This document shows, piece by piece, positions 46,906-55,621 of a stretch of 64,000 nt of DNA. The stretch comes from Prevotella melaninogenica ATCC 25845 (GTDB lineage: Bacteria; Bacteroidota; Bacteroidia; Bacteroidales; Bacteroidaceae): positions 962,501 to 1,026,500 of the forward strand of contig NC_014371.1 in the NCBI RefSeq assembly GCF_000144405.1, given 5' to 3'. How positions within the stretch are numbered: the first letter of the stretch is position 1; each line of letters opens with the position of its first letter. Position numbers and translations under genes: made by a program. The notes under the pieces were generated by a model. It was not told where the DNA came from. It made no database searches and saw only the letters and a program-made list of their open reading frames with translations.

Positions 46906-49386
46906 ATGAAGTTATCAGAATTAAAGACTGGAGAAACTGGTGTTATCGTAAAGGTATCAGGACACGGTGGTTTTCGTAAACGAATCATAGAGATGGGATT
47001 TATCAAGGGTAAGACCGTTGAGGTATTGCTCAATGCACCCTTGCAAGACCCCGTTAAATATAAGGTTATGGGTTATGAGGTTAGTCTTCGTCATAGCGAG
47101 GCTGACCAGATTGAGGTATTGTCGGATGTGAAGACTCACTCTGTTGGGAATGAGGAGGAGCAGGAAGACAATCAGGTTGAGATGGATTCAACCACAGACG
47201 ACAGCACGGACAAGGAGCTAACGCCCGAGAAACAATCAGATGCTGTGCGCCGTAAGAGTCATACAATCAATGTGGCACTTGTCGGTAACCCTAATTGCGG
47301 TAAGACATCGCTCTTCAACTTTGCATCGGGAGCACACGAACGAGTAGGTAATTATTCGGGTGTGACGGTTGATGCGAAGGTGGGACGTGCTGAGTTTGAT
47401 GGCTATGTGTTTAACCTTGTAGACCTCCCAGGTACTTATAGTCTTTCAGCCTATAGTCCTGAAGAACTCTACGTGCGTAAGCAGTTGGTTGACAAGACAC
47501 CAGACGTAGTCATCAATGTGATAGACTCGTCTAACCTTGAGCGCAACCTCTATCTTACAACCCAGCTGATAGACATGCACATACGTATGGTTTGTGCGCT
47601 AAATATGTTTGATGAGACTGAACAGCGTGGTGACCATATTGATGCACAAAAGCTTTCTGAGCTCTTCGGAGTGCCGATGATACCAACAGTATTCACCAAT
47701 GGTAGAGGTGTGAAGGAACTCTTCCGCCAGATTATTGCCGTTTATGAAGGGAAAGAAGACGAGTCGTTGCAGTTCCGTCATATCCATATCAACCACGGAC
47801 ATGAGATAGAGAATGGTATTAAAGAGATGCAGGAGCATTTGAAGAAATACCCTGAACTCTGCCATCGCTACTCTACCCGCTATCTTGCCATCAAGCTGTT
47901 AGAGCATGACAAGGACGTAGAGCAACTCGTTAGTCCGTTAGGTGATTCGATTGAGATATTCAATCATCGTGATACGGCAGCCGCTCGTGTAAAGGAGGAG
48001 ACGGGTAATGACAGCGAGACAGCCATCATGGATGCCAAGTATGGTTTTATTAATGGTGCGCTGAAGGAAGCGAACTTCTCGACAGGTGATAAGAAAGACA
48101 CCTATCAGACCACCCATGTCATCGACCATGTCTTGACAAACAAATACTTTGGCTTCCCAATCTTTTTCCTTGTACTGTTGGTAATGTTCACTGCAACCTT
48201 CGTCATTGGTCAGTATCCAATGGATTGGATAGAGGCTGGTGTGGGTTGGTTAGGCGAGTTCATTTCTACGAATATGCCTGCCGGACCAGTAAAAGATATG
48301 ATCGTCGAGGGTGTTATCGGCGGTGTAGGAGCTGTTATCGTGTTCCTCCCTCAGATATTAATACTTTACTTCTTTATCTCCTACATGGAGGACTGCGGCT
48401 ATATGTCACGTGCCGCCTTCATCATGGACCGACTGATGCACAAGATAGGACTGCATGGAAAGTCATTTATCCCACTTATCATGGGCTTCGGTTGTAATGT
48501 GCCAGCGGTGATGGCAACACGTACGATTGAGAGTCGGAGGAGTAGATTGATAACCATGTTGATTCTCCCCTTGATGAGTTGTTCGGCTCGTCTACCTATC
48601 TACGTAATGATTACGGGTTCGTTCTTTGCGTTGAAATATCGTTCGCTTGCCATGCTCTCCTTATATATAATAGGTGTGTTGATGGCAGTGGCAATGAGTC
48701 GTTTGTTCTCAGCTTTTGTGGTCAAAGGTGAGGATACGCCATTTGTGATGGAGCTACCACCTTATCGTTTCCCAACATGGAAGGCAATTGGTCGCCATAC
48801 ATGGGAGAAAGGTAAACAGTATCTTAAAAAGATGGGAGGTATTATCCTTGTTGCTTCTATCATCGTATGGGCTTTAGGCTACTTCCCTCTTCCAGACGAT
48901 CCGAACATGGATAATCAAGCACGACAGGAACAAAGCTATATCGGACGAATCGGTAAAGCCGTTGAGCCAGTGTTCCGTCCACAGGGTTTCAATTGGAAAT
49001 TGGATGTTGGCTTGTTGTCTGGTATGGGTGCAAAAGAGATTGTTGCATCAACAATGGGCGTACTCTATTCTAATGATGGTAGCTTCTCTGACGACAATGG
49101 TTATAGTAGTGAGACAGGCAAATACTCAAAGCTACATAATCTGATTACAAAGGATGTAGCAACTATGCATCACATCAGCTACGAGGAAGCAGAGCCTATT
49201 GCAACACTTACAGCCTTCTCGTTCCTTCTCTTTGTACTGCTTTACTTCCCTTGTGTAGCCACGATAGCAGCTATTAAAGGCGAAACTGGCAGTTGGGGTT
49301 GGGCTCTCTTTGCTGCAGGTTACACTACAGCATTAGCCTGGATCGTTAGTGCTGTGGTCTTCCAAGTGGGCATGCTGTTCATGTAG
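46906..49386 (+). CDS. feoB: Ferrous iron transporter, FeoA-FeoB fusion
   Basis: An 826-residue inner-membrane Fe2+ importer. Residues 1-75 are a FeoA SH3-like domain (KLSELKTGETGVIVKV), then an acidic linker (about 80-115), the FeoB G domain with P-loop GNPNCGKTS (127-135), G3 DLPGTYS (about 173-179) and N-x-x-D type specificity residues (ALNMFDE), a helical spacer, and about eight to ten membrane helices (from about 410) with the Gate motifs (SCSARLPIYV). FeoA-FeoB fusions are common in Bacteroidota. No Fur box was found. The gene is flanked closely on both sides by repeats and lies inside the large inverted repeat pair. Confidence 0.95.
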   Translation: MKLSELKTGETGVIVKVSGHGGFRKRIIEMGFIKGKTVEVLLNAPLQDPVKYKVMGYEVSLRHSEADQIEVLSDVKTHSVGNEEEQEDNQVEMDSTTDDSTDKELTPEKQSDAVRRKSHTINVALVGNPNCGKTSLFNFASGAHERVGNYSGVTVDAKVGRAEFDGYVFNLVDLPGTYSLSAYSPEELYVRKQLVDKTPDVVINVIDSSNLERNLYLTTQLIDMHIRMVCALNMFDETEQRGDHIDAQKLSELFGVPMIPTVFTNGRGVKELFRQIIAVYEGKEDESLQFRHIHINHGHEIENGIKEMQEHLKKYPELCHRYSTRYLAIKLLEHDKDVEQLVSPLGDSIEIFNHRDTAAARVKEETGNDSETAIMDAKYGFINGALKEANFSTGDKKDTYQTTHVIDHVLTNKYFGFPIFFLVLLVMFTATFVIGQYPMDWIEAGVGWLGEFISTNMPAGPVKDMIVEGVIGGVGAVIVFLPQILILYFFISYMEDCGYMSRAAFIMDRLMHKIGLHGKSFIPLIMGFGCNVPAVMATRTIESRRSRLITMLILPLMSCSARLPIYVMITGSFFALKYRSLAMLSLYIIGVLMAVAMSRLFSAFVVKGEDTPFVMELPPYRFPTWKAIGRHTWEKGKQYLKKMGGIILVASIIVWALGYFPLPDDPNMDNQARQEQSYIGRIGKAVEPVFRPQGFNWKLDVGLLSGMGAKEIVASTMGVLYSNDGSFSDDNGYSSETGKYSKLHNLITKDVATMHHISYEEAEPIATLTAFSFLLFVLLYFPCVATIAAIKGETGSWGWALFAAGYTTALAWIVSAVVFQVGMLFM

Positions 49387-49387
49387 A

Positions 49388-49790
49388 CGCTGTAATAATT
49401 CAGAATTCATAATTCACAATTCATAATTATGATTACCGTTATAATTTATAATTCAGAATTCAGAATTCAGAATTCAGAATTCATAATTATGAACACCATT
49501 ATTAGCTTTGAACTTTGAGCTTTGAACTTTATGATATGTGCTTTAGCACTCTATCTCACTTTTAGCGACTACGAATTTTGCTAATTACGCAAATCCTTAT
49601 TACAAAAGATTTCGTATCATTCGCTTAATTCGTAGTCGCTTATTAGCTGTTGTCAAGTCTCACGTTACTTATAGCGATAAACCACACTTAATATCGGTAA
49701 TCATAATTATGAATTGTGAATTATAAATTATGAATTATAGTAGTAATCATAATTATGAATTGTGAATTATGAATTATGAATTACCAACGC
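49388..49790 (-). repeat. Large inverted repeat, copy 2 (uninterrupted)
   Basis: About 400 bases. Order: ATTCAGA/ATTCATA heptamers, AAAGTTC-type heptamers (49497-49534), a core with an imperfect palindrome (AGCGACTACGAATT at 49563 and its complement near 49640), then more heptamers. It reads as the reverse complement of copy 1 at 43430-45245 with the IS5-like element removed. No gene here. Confidence 0.88.
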
Positions 49791-49793
49791 CTT

Positions 49794-50738
49794 CTAAAAG
49801 GAGTACGCCAAGTTCACCAATATTGAGTTGCTGGCAGCATGATACTTACCGTAGGCAAGGTTGAGTTTGAATTGTTCAAGGTTGATACCAGCTCCGACAC
49901 TGAATCCTGCCCCATGCGCACTGGCATTATCAGCTTTACCGATGGTCATTTCGTCTGCCTTACGGAAGTTGTAACCACCACCAACCCAAATACTTTCAGA
50001 CAGTAAGACTTCTGCGCCGAGATTGAGGTGATTGATAAAACGATAGTCATAATGCGTAAGATCAACGAGGGTAGCAGACACTCTGACAGGGAGGGCAGCG
50101 AAAGTCTTGCTCACACCCACCTGCACATCAATCGGCATCTTACCATACTCCTCTTCGTATGCCTTAATCTGTCCACCGAGGTTCTTGGCAACTAAGGATA
50201 CCGACCACTGTCTTTCAGGCTCATACCAGTTGAGACCAAGGTCTACACCCACCGCCATAGAGTTATAACTACCAATGTAAGAAGTAATGAATTTTGCCGT
50301 GATACCACCCACCAGATTACGTGCTAATTCGTAGGAGAAGATACCTTCAACAGCGATTTCGCTGGCATTGAAAGTACCAGTTTGTACGTTGTTAGCATCG
50401 ACTTCCTTCATCTTTCCGTAGTTCATATACTGCACACCACCTGCCAACGTTGCTTTCTCACCCAATGCTTTCGTATAAGAAGCACCCATATAATGAGCTC
50501 CACGCATATAATTCATGTAACTAAGTCCCACGGTTTTATCGCTTACGGAAGAAGCCAAAGCAGGGTTAGAGAACATCAGTGAAGGGTCGTCTTCAATGAT
50601 AGTAATATTCTCTCCACCCAATGCAGCAGCATGCGCACTCACTGGAAGACGTAGGAAGTTGTATTCAGTTTGACTCTCCTGTGCTCGTATTACAACCGCA
50701 AAAAGGGCTAACAGGAGGGTGAAAACAATTTTTTTCAT
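49794..50738 (-). CDS. porQ: Type IX secretion system protein PorQ
   Basis: A 314-residue outer-membrane beta-barrel protein. Signal peptide 1-19 (ending IRAQ), then the PorQ-type start YNFLRLPVSAHAAALGGENI (about 26-45), PSLMFSNPAL, and barrel strands to LVNLAYSF. PorQ belongs to the T9SS attachment or outer-membrane part and works with PorU, PorV and PorZ in cutting and anchoring cargo. Its cargo class is represented in this window by the three T9SS proteins at 30710-38510. Single gene, divergent from tonB. Confidence 0.88.
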   Translation of the reverse strand: MKKIVFTLLLALFAVVIRAQESQTEYNFLRLPVSAHAAALGGENITIIEDDPSLMFSNPALASSVSDKTVGLSYMNYMRGAHYMGASYTKALGEKATLAGGVQYMNYGKMKEVDANNVQTGTFNASEIAVEGIFSYELARNLVGGITAKFITSYIGSYNSMAVGVDLGLNWYEPERQWSVSLVAKNLGGQIKAYEEEYGKMPIDVQVGVSKTFAALPVRVSATLVDLTHYDYRFINHLNLGAEVLLSESIWVGGGYNFRKADEMTIGKADNASAHGAGFSVGAGINLEQFKLNLAYGKYHAASNSILVNLAYSF

Positions 50739-50760
50739 TTAATCTAAATTAATTTCTCGG

Positions 50761-50798
50761 CAAAGTTACATCTTTTTCCGAATATCTTATTACTTTTG
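50761..50798. promoter_or_regulatory. Divergent promoter region porQ / tonB
   Basis: Minus-strand TAACTTTG (50761-50768) for porQ and plus-strand TACTTTTG (50791-50798) for tonB; the -33 boxes are weak. The plus box overlaps the first ATG of the tonB frame (50796), which therefore cannot be its start. Confidence 0.6.
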
Positions 50799-50879
50799 TC
50801 GTTGCAACTTATAATGAGGCGTTTTTGTGCCCATTATGGATTGTATAACGGCAGAAAAAGGTGTTTAGTATATCTTATC

Positions 50880-51677
50880 TTGGAAATAAAGAAGTCAAAT
50901 AGAGCAGATTTAGAGAATAAGCGGTGGGTTGGTTTCCTCTTGGGAATCATCGTTGCACTGTCTTTCTTCTTTGTTGCCATGGAGTATAATGCAACGGGGA
51001 GTGATGATGATTCGGCTAATACTAAAGCCATCAAGAATGTCACGCTCCACGATATGGACATGCTGCCTGCCATTGACCAGCAAGACCTTGCCAAGACACA
51101 AGAAGACAAGAAACCTACGATGGAGGACCTGCTCAACCTTAAACGCCGTGATATCCCGAATAAGGTTACGCCTCACGATGCAGGAAGTATGAACTCGAAC
51201 GATAAGAAGACGGGGGCTCCACAGGTAAGTAACGAACCGATTGTTATGCCGATGGTAACTACTACTACTGAACCTCCGAAGATAAAAGAAGAGGCTAAGA
51301 AGGAGATGGAGAAGATGACCGATGACAATTCCGACAAGGTTGTAGAACGCTATGACGACAAGGTTAGCAAGCGAATACTCTCCGAAACGCCAACACCACC
51401 GGGCGGATGGGTGGAGTTTATGAAGTGGCTTACGAAGACATTGCAATATCCTGCTGCTGCAAAGGAGAACAAACTGCAGGGAACGGTGAATATTACTTTC
51501 ATCATCAATGCTGATGGTACGGTTGATGATGTCAGAATCAAGAGTGGTAAGGTACCTGTTCTCAACGACGAAGTACTACGCGTTCTCAAGACAATGGGTA
51601 AGTGGAAGCCAGGCATTGAGAAGAATAAACCATGCCGTTCGCTGATAGAGATTCCGTTTGTCTTCCAACTTGCATAA
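50880..51677 (+). CDS. TonB-family energy transducer
   Basis: A 266-residue TonB-type protein (TTG start at 50880). An N-terminal membrane anchor (about 18-36, VGFLLGIIVALSFFFVAM) is followed by a periplasmic linker (about 40-180) rich in Lys, Asp, Glu and Pro, and the TonB C-terminal domain (about 185-266, with LQGTVNITFIINADGTVDDV). It passes inner-membrane energy to outer-membrane receptors such as the SusC proteins in this window. I prefer the TTG because other Bacteroidota TonB proteins begin EIKKS-ADLENKR and the longer frame starts inside the promoter. No exbB/exbD nearby. Confidence 0.85.
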   Translation: MEIKKSNRADLENKRWVGFLLGIIVALSFFFVAMEYNATGSDDDSANTKAIKNVTLHDMDMLPAIDQQDLAKTQEDKKPTMEDLLNLKRRDIPNKVTPHDAGSMNSNDKKTGAPQVSNEPIVMPMVTTTTEPPKIKEEAKKEMEKMTDDNSDKVVERYDDKVSKRILSETPTPPGGWVEFMKWLTKTLQYPAAAKENKLQGTVNITFIINADGTVDDVRIKSGKVPVLNDEVLRVLKTMGKWKPGIEKNKPCRSLIEIPFVFQLA

Positions 51678-51742
51678 GACTTTTGACCCGCCCAAAAGCC
51701 TTCAATGCTTATTTTGAAAATAACTTTTAACTCCAATTCTAT

Positions 51743-52717
51743 ATGTACACTGCTAATGAAATTCTGAGTAAAGTAAACGAGTATATAAACAACCTTACTT
51801 ATGACCGCAAGCCACAAAGCTTGTACGAACCGATAAAATACGTCCTCTCATTGGGAGGGAAGCGCATCCGTCCTACGCTGATGCTGCTTTCTTACAATCT
51901 TTTTAAGGACGACCCAGAGACGATTCTCTCACCGGCTTGCGCCCTTGAGACCTATCATAACTATACACTCTTGCACGATGACCTGATGGATGATGCTCCG
52001 CTTCGTCGCGGACAGCAGACCGTTCATGTGCGTTGGGATGCCAATACGGCTATCTTATCGGGCGACTCTATGCTCGTTTTAGCTTTCGAAAGAATGGCTC
52101 AGTGCGACAGCAGACACCTCAGTGAGGTGCTTCGTCTCTTTACCGTTACGGCACTTGAGATTGGTGAGGGTCAGCAGTACGATATGGAGTTTGAGAATCG
52201 TAATGACGTAAAGGAAGAAGAATACATCGAGATGATTCGTCTTAAGACCAGTGTTCTGTTAGCTTGTGCGATGAAGATTGGTGCTATCCTTGCCGATGCT
52301 CCTGCTGAAGATGTGGAGAATCTCTACAAGTTTGGCGAGCAGATTGGTCTTGCCTTCCAGCTGCAAGACGATTATCTTGACGTCTATGGAGACCCAAAGG
52401 TATTCGGTAAGAAGATAGGTGGCGATATTATTTGCAACAAGAAGACCTACATGCTCATCAATGCTTTTAACAAGGCGAATGCTCGTCAGTGTAAGGAGTT
52501 GGAGAAGTGGATTGGCTGTGAGAACTTCAATCACGAGGAGAAGGTTGCTGCCGTCACTGAGTTGTATAATAGCATCGGCGTTGACAAGATGGCTATTGAG
52601 CGTATCAACTATTATTTTGATGAAGCAAACAAATATATTGCGGCAGTAAACCTACCTGATGAACGCAAGGCTGAACTGTTAGCGTATGCACAGAAGATGC
52701 TGCATAGGAAGTGGTGA
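51743..52717 (+). CDS. Polyprenyl (trans-prenyl) diphosphate synthase
   Basis: A 324-residue cytoplasmic prenyl chain synthase. The first Asp-rich motif is DDLMD (79-83) and the second is DDYLD (about 209-213); the lysine/arginine pair GGKRIRP (38-44) binds IPP. It joins IPP units to an allylic diphosphate; length and motif type fit a short- or medium-chain enzyme (farnesyl or geranylgeranyl level), but product length cannot be read safely. It follows tonB by 65 bases. Confidence 0.92.
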   Translation: MYTANEILSKVNEYINNLTYDRKPQSLYEPIKYVLSLGGKRIRPTLMLLSYNLFKDDPETILSPACALETYHNYTLLHDDLMDDAPLRRGQQTVHVRWDANTAILSGDSMLVLAFERMAQCDSRHLSEVLRLFTVTALEIGEGQQYDMEFENRNDVKEEEYIEMIRLKTSVLLACAMKIGAILADAPAEDVENLYKFGEQIGLAFQLQDDYLDVYGDPKVFGKKIGGDIICNKKTYMLINAFNKANARQCKELEKWIGCENFNHEEKVAAVTELYNSIGVDKMAIERINYYFDEANKYIAAVNLPDERKAELLAYAQKMLHRKW

Positions 52718-52732
52718 AGCCTCCCCCGACCC

Positions 52733-52970
52733 CTCCGAAAGGAGGGGAGCCAAATAGGATAAAACCCCACCCCGACCCTCCCCAAAGGGGGAGGGAGGCA
52801 AATAGGATAAGGTCAGGATAAAGTTAAATAGGTGCATTGATTGCTGAGAAATACTACTCGTCAAGACCTGTCATCCAAAAAAACAACAACACCCAACATT
52901 CAACACCCATCACCCCTACACTTCATCAACACCCAACATTTAACACCCAACACCCATCACTCACCACCCA
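52733..52970. repeat. CCCCTCC hairpins and AACACCC heptamers
   Basis: Two G/C-rich hairpins (CCCCTCCGAAAGGAGGGG at 52733-52750 and CCCTCCCCAAAGGGGGAGGG near 52776-52795), each followed by an AAATAGGATAA-type tail, then heptamers of the type AACACCC, AACATTC and ATCACCC (52889-52970). The heptamer tract runs right up to the tatD start codon at 52971. Confidence 0.85.
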
Positions 52971-53786
52971 ATGATAATAGACACCCACGCCCATTTAGAT
53001 GTAGAAGACTTTGCTGACGACCTCCCAGAGGTTATCAGTCATGCCCACGAGGCAGGTGTAGGAAAGATTTTCCTACCAGCTATCGACCTCAAATCAGTGG
53101 ATACTGTATTGGCTGTTTGCCGACAGTTTCCTGACACCTGCTATCCAATGATTGGACTGCAGCCAGAGGAGGTGCGCGATGATTGGCGTGAAGTGTTGGA
53201 CGCTATGCACGAACGAATCCTACTCTCGCTTCGACAGAAGGCAGAAGGAACAGCCAAACCGGGTGAGACAGTGATTGCGATTGGTGAGGTAGGACTTGAT
53301 TTCTATTGGACACGTGAATACGAGAAACAGCAGCTTGCAGCCTTTGAGGAGGCTGTGAAGTGGAGCGTTGAGACACGTCTTCCGCTGATGATTCACTGTC
53401 GTAAGGCACAGAACGAAATGCTACATATCATGCGCCCGTACGAAAAAGAACTGCCGGGTGGTGTCTTCCACTGCTTTACCGGTAATCAGAAGGAGGCAGA
53501 GGAGTTCCTTCGTTTCGACCGCTTCGTGCTTGGAGTGGGTGGTGTATCAACCTTTAAAAGTAGTCATCTGCGCGAAGATCTCCCTGCAGCAGTACCCCTT
53601 GACCGCATCGTTCTTGAGACCGACAGCCCCTACATGGCTCCCGTTCCTCATCGTGGTAAGCGTAACGAGAGTGCTTTCATCGTTGAAGTGATGCGCACCC
53701 TTGCCCTTAGTTATGGCGTTGATGAAGCTGAATTTGCCCGCCAAACCAATGAGAATGTACGTAGGGTATTCGGTGTTGGGTGTTAG
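52971..53786 (+). CDS. tatD: TatD-family metal-dependent DNase
   Basis: A 271-residue TIM-barrel hydrolase. Metal-binding residues are visible: His5 and His7 (THAHLD), Glu near 105 (GEVGLD), His near 142 (MIHCRKA), His near 166 (VFHCFTG) and Asp near 218 (ETDSPYMAP). TatD enzymes act as 3'-5' exonucleases or DNA-repair nucleases in the cytoplasm. Both gene ends touch heptamer repeats: the ATG directly follows one tract, and the last four codons (Gly-Val-Gly-Cys) and the stop are inside another (GGTGTTGGGTGTTAG). Confidence 0.92.
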   Translation: MIIDTHAHLDVEDFADDLPEVISHAHEAGVGKIFLPAIDLKSVDTVLAVCRQFPDTCYPMIGLQPEEVRDDWREVLDAMHERILLSLRQKAEGTAKPGETVIAIGEVGLDFYWTREYEKQQLAAFEEAVKWSVETRLPLMIHCRKAQNEMLHIMRPYEKELPGGVFHCFTGNQKEAEEFLRFDRFVLGVGGVSTFKSSHLREDLPAAVPLDRIVLETDSPYMAPVPHRGKRNESAFIVEVMRTLALSYGVDEAEFARQTNENVRRVFGVGC

Positions 53787-53926
53787 GTGATGGGTGTTAG
53801 GTGATAGGTGTTGATGATTTGTTAAGTTATGGGTGATAATGAATTAACAAACTGCGTATATCAATAAACACAGCAACTTACGGTAATCATAATTATGAAT
53901 TGTGAATTCTGAATTCTGAATTAATA
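53772..53926. repeat. GGTGTTR heptamers and ATTATGA heptamers
   Basis: Units GGTGTTG, GGTGTTA, GGTGATG, GGTGATA run from inside the 3' end of tatD to about 53820. A second tract of ATTATGA and ATTCTGA units (53884-53926) ends 7 bases before the cmk start. Confidence 0.88.
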
Positions 53927-53932
53927 CAGTAT

Positions 53933-54625
53933 ATGAAGAAAATAACTATCGCCATCGACGGCTTTTCATCATGTGGAAAGAGCACAATGGCAAAAGACCT
54001 TGCCAAAGAGATTGGCTATATCTATGTAGATACGGGTGCTATGTATCGCTCCGTTACACTCTATGCGCTACGTCATAACCTCTTCAATACAGACGGAACC
54101 ATCCGCGAAGAGGAGTTACAGGCACAGATGAAGGATATCAACATCAGTTTCCAACTCAATAAGGAGACGGGGCGTCCAGACACTTACCTCAATGGTGAGA
54201 ATGTTGAGAACGAAATCCGTACGATGGAGGTGTCATCTCATGTTAGCCCTATCGCCACACTCGCCTTTGTGCGTAAGGCACTTGTCGAACAGCAGCAGCG
54301 CATGGGAGCAGAGAAAGGAATCGTTATGGACGGTCGCGACATCGGTACGGTGGTATTCCCGAATGCCGAACTTAAAATCTTCGTTACCGCTTCAGCAGAG
54401 GTACGTGCGCAACGTCGTTACGACGAGTTGAAGGCGAAGGGAATGGAAGCAGACTTTGCCGACATCCTTAAGAATGTGCAAGAGCGTGACTATATCGACT
54501 CGCATCGTGAGACATCACCGCTTCGCAAGGCTGATGATGCCCTCGAACTCGACAACAGTCAGCTCACAATTGCCGAGCAAAAGCAGTGGCTTTACAACCA
54601 GTATCTGAAGGCTGCAGAAGCATAA
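53933..54625 (+). CDS. cmk: Cytidylate kinase
   Basis: A 230-residue cytoplasmic kinase that phosphorylates CMP and dCMP with ATP. The P-loop is [13 protein letters not shown] (residues 9-21); [17 protein letters not shown] (31-47) and [12 protein letters not shown] (about 140-151) bind the CMP, and [13 protein letters not shown] (about 164-176) is the lid. Length is normal. A strong terminator follows. Confidence 0.96.
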   Translation: MKKITIAIDGFSSCGKSTMAKDLAKEIGYIYVDTGAMYRSVTLYALRHNLFNTDGTIREEELQAQMKDINISFQLNKETGRPDTYLNGENVENEIRTMEVSSHVSPIATLAFVRKALVEQQQRMGAEKGIVMDGRDIGTVVFPNAELKIFVTASAEVRAQRRYDELKAKGMEADFADILKNVQERDYIDSHRETSPLRKADDALELDNSQLTIAEQKQWLYNQYLKAAEA

Positions 54626-54650
54626 TAAGCTAACAAAAGGCTCATCTTTT

Positions 54651-54715
54651 CAGGTCCTTTCGTTAAAGTGGTATGATAAACGTACGCACATTTAACGAAA
54701 AGACCTGTTTTTTTT
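54651..54715 (+). terminator. Terminator after cmk
   Basis: CAGGTCCTTTCGTTAAA (54651-54667) pairs with TTTAACGAAAAGACCTG (54691-54707), one mismatch in 17, followed by eight T residues (54708-54715). Confidence 0.92.
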
Positions 54716-54930
54716 GCTATCCCAAGCTATCCTAAACACTACCAACAAACGATCTCGCCCCACCCTTTCACACTAAAAACCACTCTATCTTAACAACGCA
54801 AAAACACTAATAAGGACTTGAAAAAACATTACATAAATTCATATAAAACCACTCCTAAAAAGACAAAAAAAGCCTAAGAACACCACGCTTACAACCATCA
54901 GTAAATCAAATAGTTATAAAGGAGTAAAAC

Positions 54931-55036
54931 AAGAGGTGCTTAATTAGACTTCTAAAGGGCGTTAGTAAGGGGCTTAAAGGGCATCTTTTGCAAGCCTAAA
55001 GGGCGTCTTTAAGAAGCTAAAAGAGCATGAATTGCG
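54931..55036 (+). repeat. 22-bp modular repeat element, copy b
   Basis: Five modules with cores GGTGCTTA, GGGCGTTA, GGGCATCT, GGGCGTCT and AGAGCATG. Just upstream is ATCAAATAGTTATAAAG, also found before copy c. Confidence 0.87.
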
Positions 55037-55159
55037 TTCGAGCCGTTAGAAAATAATTGACAAAGTTCCTATCACAAGAAAACTATCTGATTGTATCGAA
55101 CGATAGAAAACACTGAATAGACATAGTAACAATCCGCTTTTTTGTAGTCTTCATAAATT

Positions 55160-55483
55160 GGGAATGATAAGGATACCGCCCTAAGTTTAGGACTTTGACA
55201 ATATGTCACACAGAGAAACAGAGGATACGGAGGATTGTTGAAAACAAAGCTACGATAGGCACGGAGCCACTGTAGATGCATGGAGTAACAAAGTTTGTTT
55301 GCCGGTTTTATTAACGACTTACACACAAAACCTTTATCCCAAAGGAGTTATCAAGAATCTGTACGCTACAACTCCGTTACTCTTTGTGCCATCGGCACCT
55401 CTGTGACATAGCCTTTAGCTCCGTTCTCTCCATAACTCTGTATGCCATAACACATAAGATTTTAGTGCATTACTTCACATTCC
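55160..55483. repeat. Long palindromic repeat (MITE-like), copy 3
   Basis: About 320 bases, the most diverged of the full-length copies; ends GGGAATGATAAG and the mirrored form near 55470. The flank AGAAGAACCTCTT (55486 on) matches the sequence beyond the IS4 element at 17870, so the family extends slightly past the ends drawn here. No gene in 54716-55621. Confidence 0.78.
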
Positions 55484-55608
55484 AGAAGAACCTCTTTTCA
55501 CTCTACGCACTAACATTAAGACGCAATAAATCTAAGATTTATGAATTAAGAAATACTAAAATCAACAGAATTATACTTTGTTCAGACTGCTATCTCAACT
55601 TAAAATGT

Positions 55609-55616
55609 TATCTTTG
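55609..55616 (+). promoter_or_regulatory. -7 box directly before the GH25 gene
   Basis: TATCTTTG ends only 5 bases before the ATG at 55622, which predicts a leaderless or nearly leaderless mRNA. No perfect -33 box at the usual distance. Confidence 0.55.
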
Positions 55617-55621
55617 CATCT

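Noticed and set aside
50910..51446. Minus-strand frame of 178 codons opposite tonB
   Set aside because: Antisense shadow of the TonB linker region.
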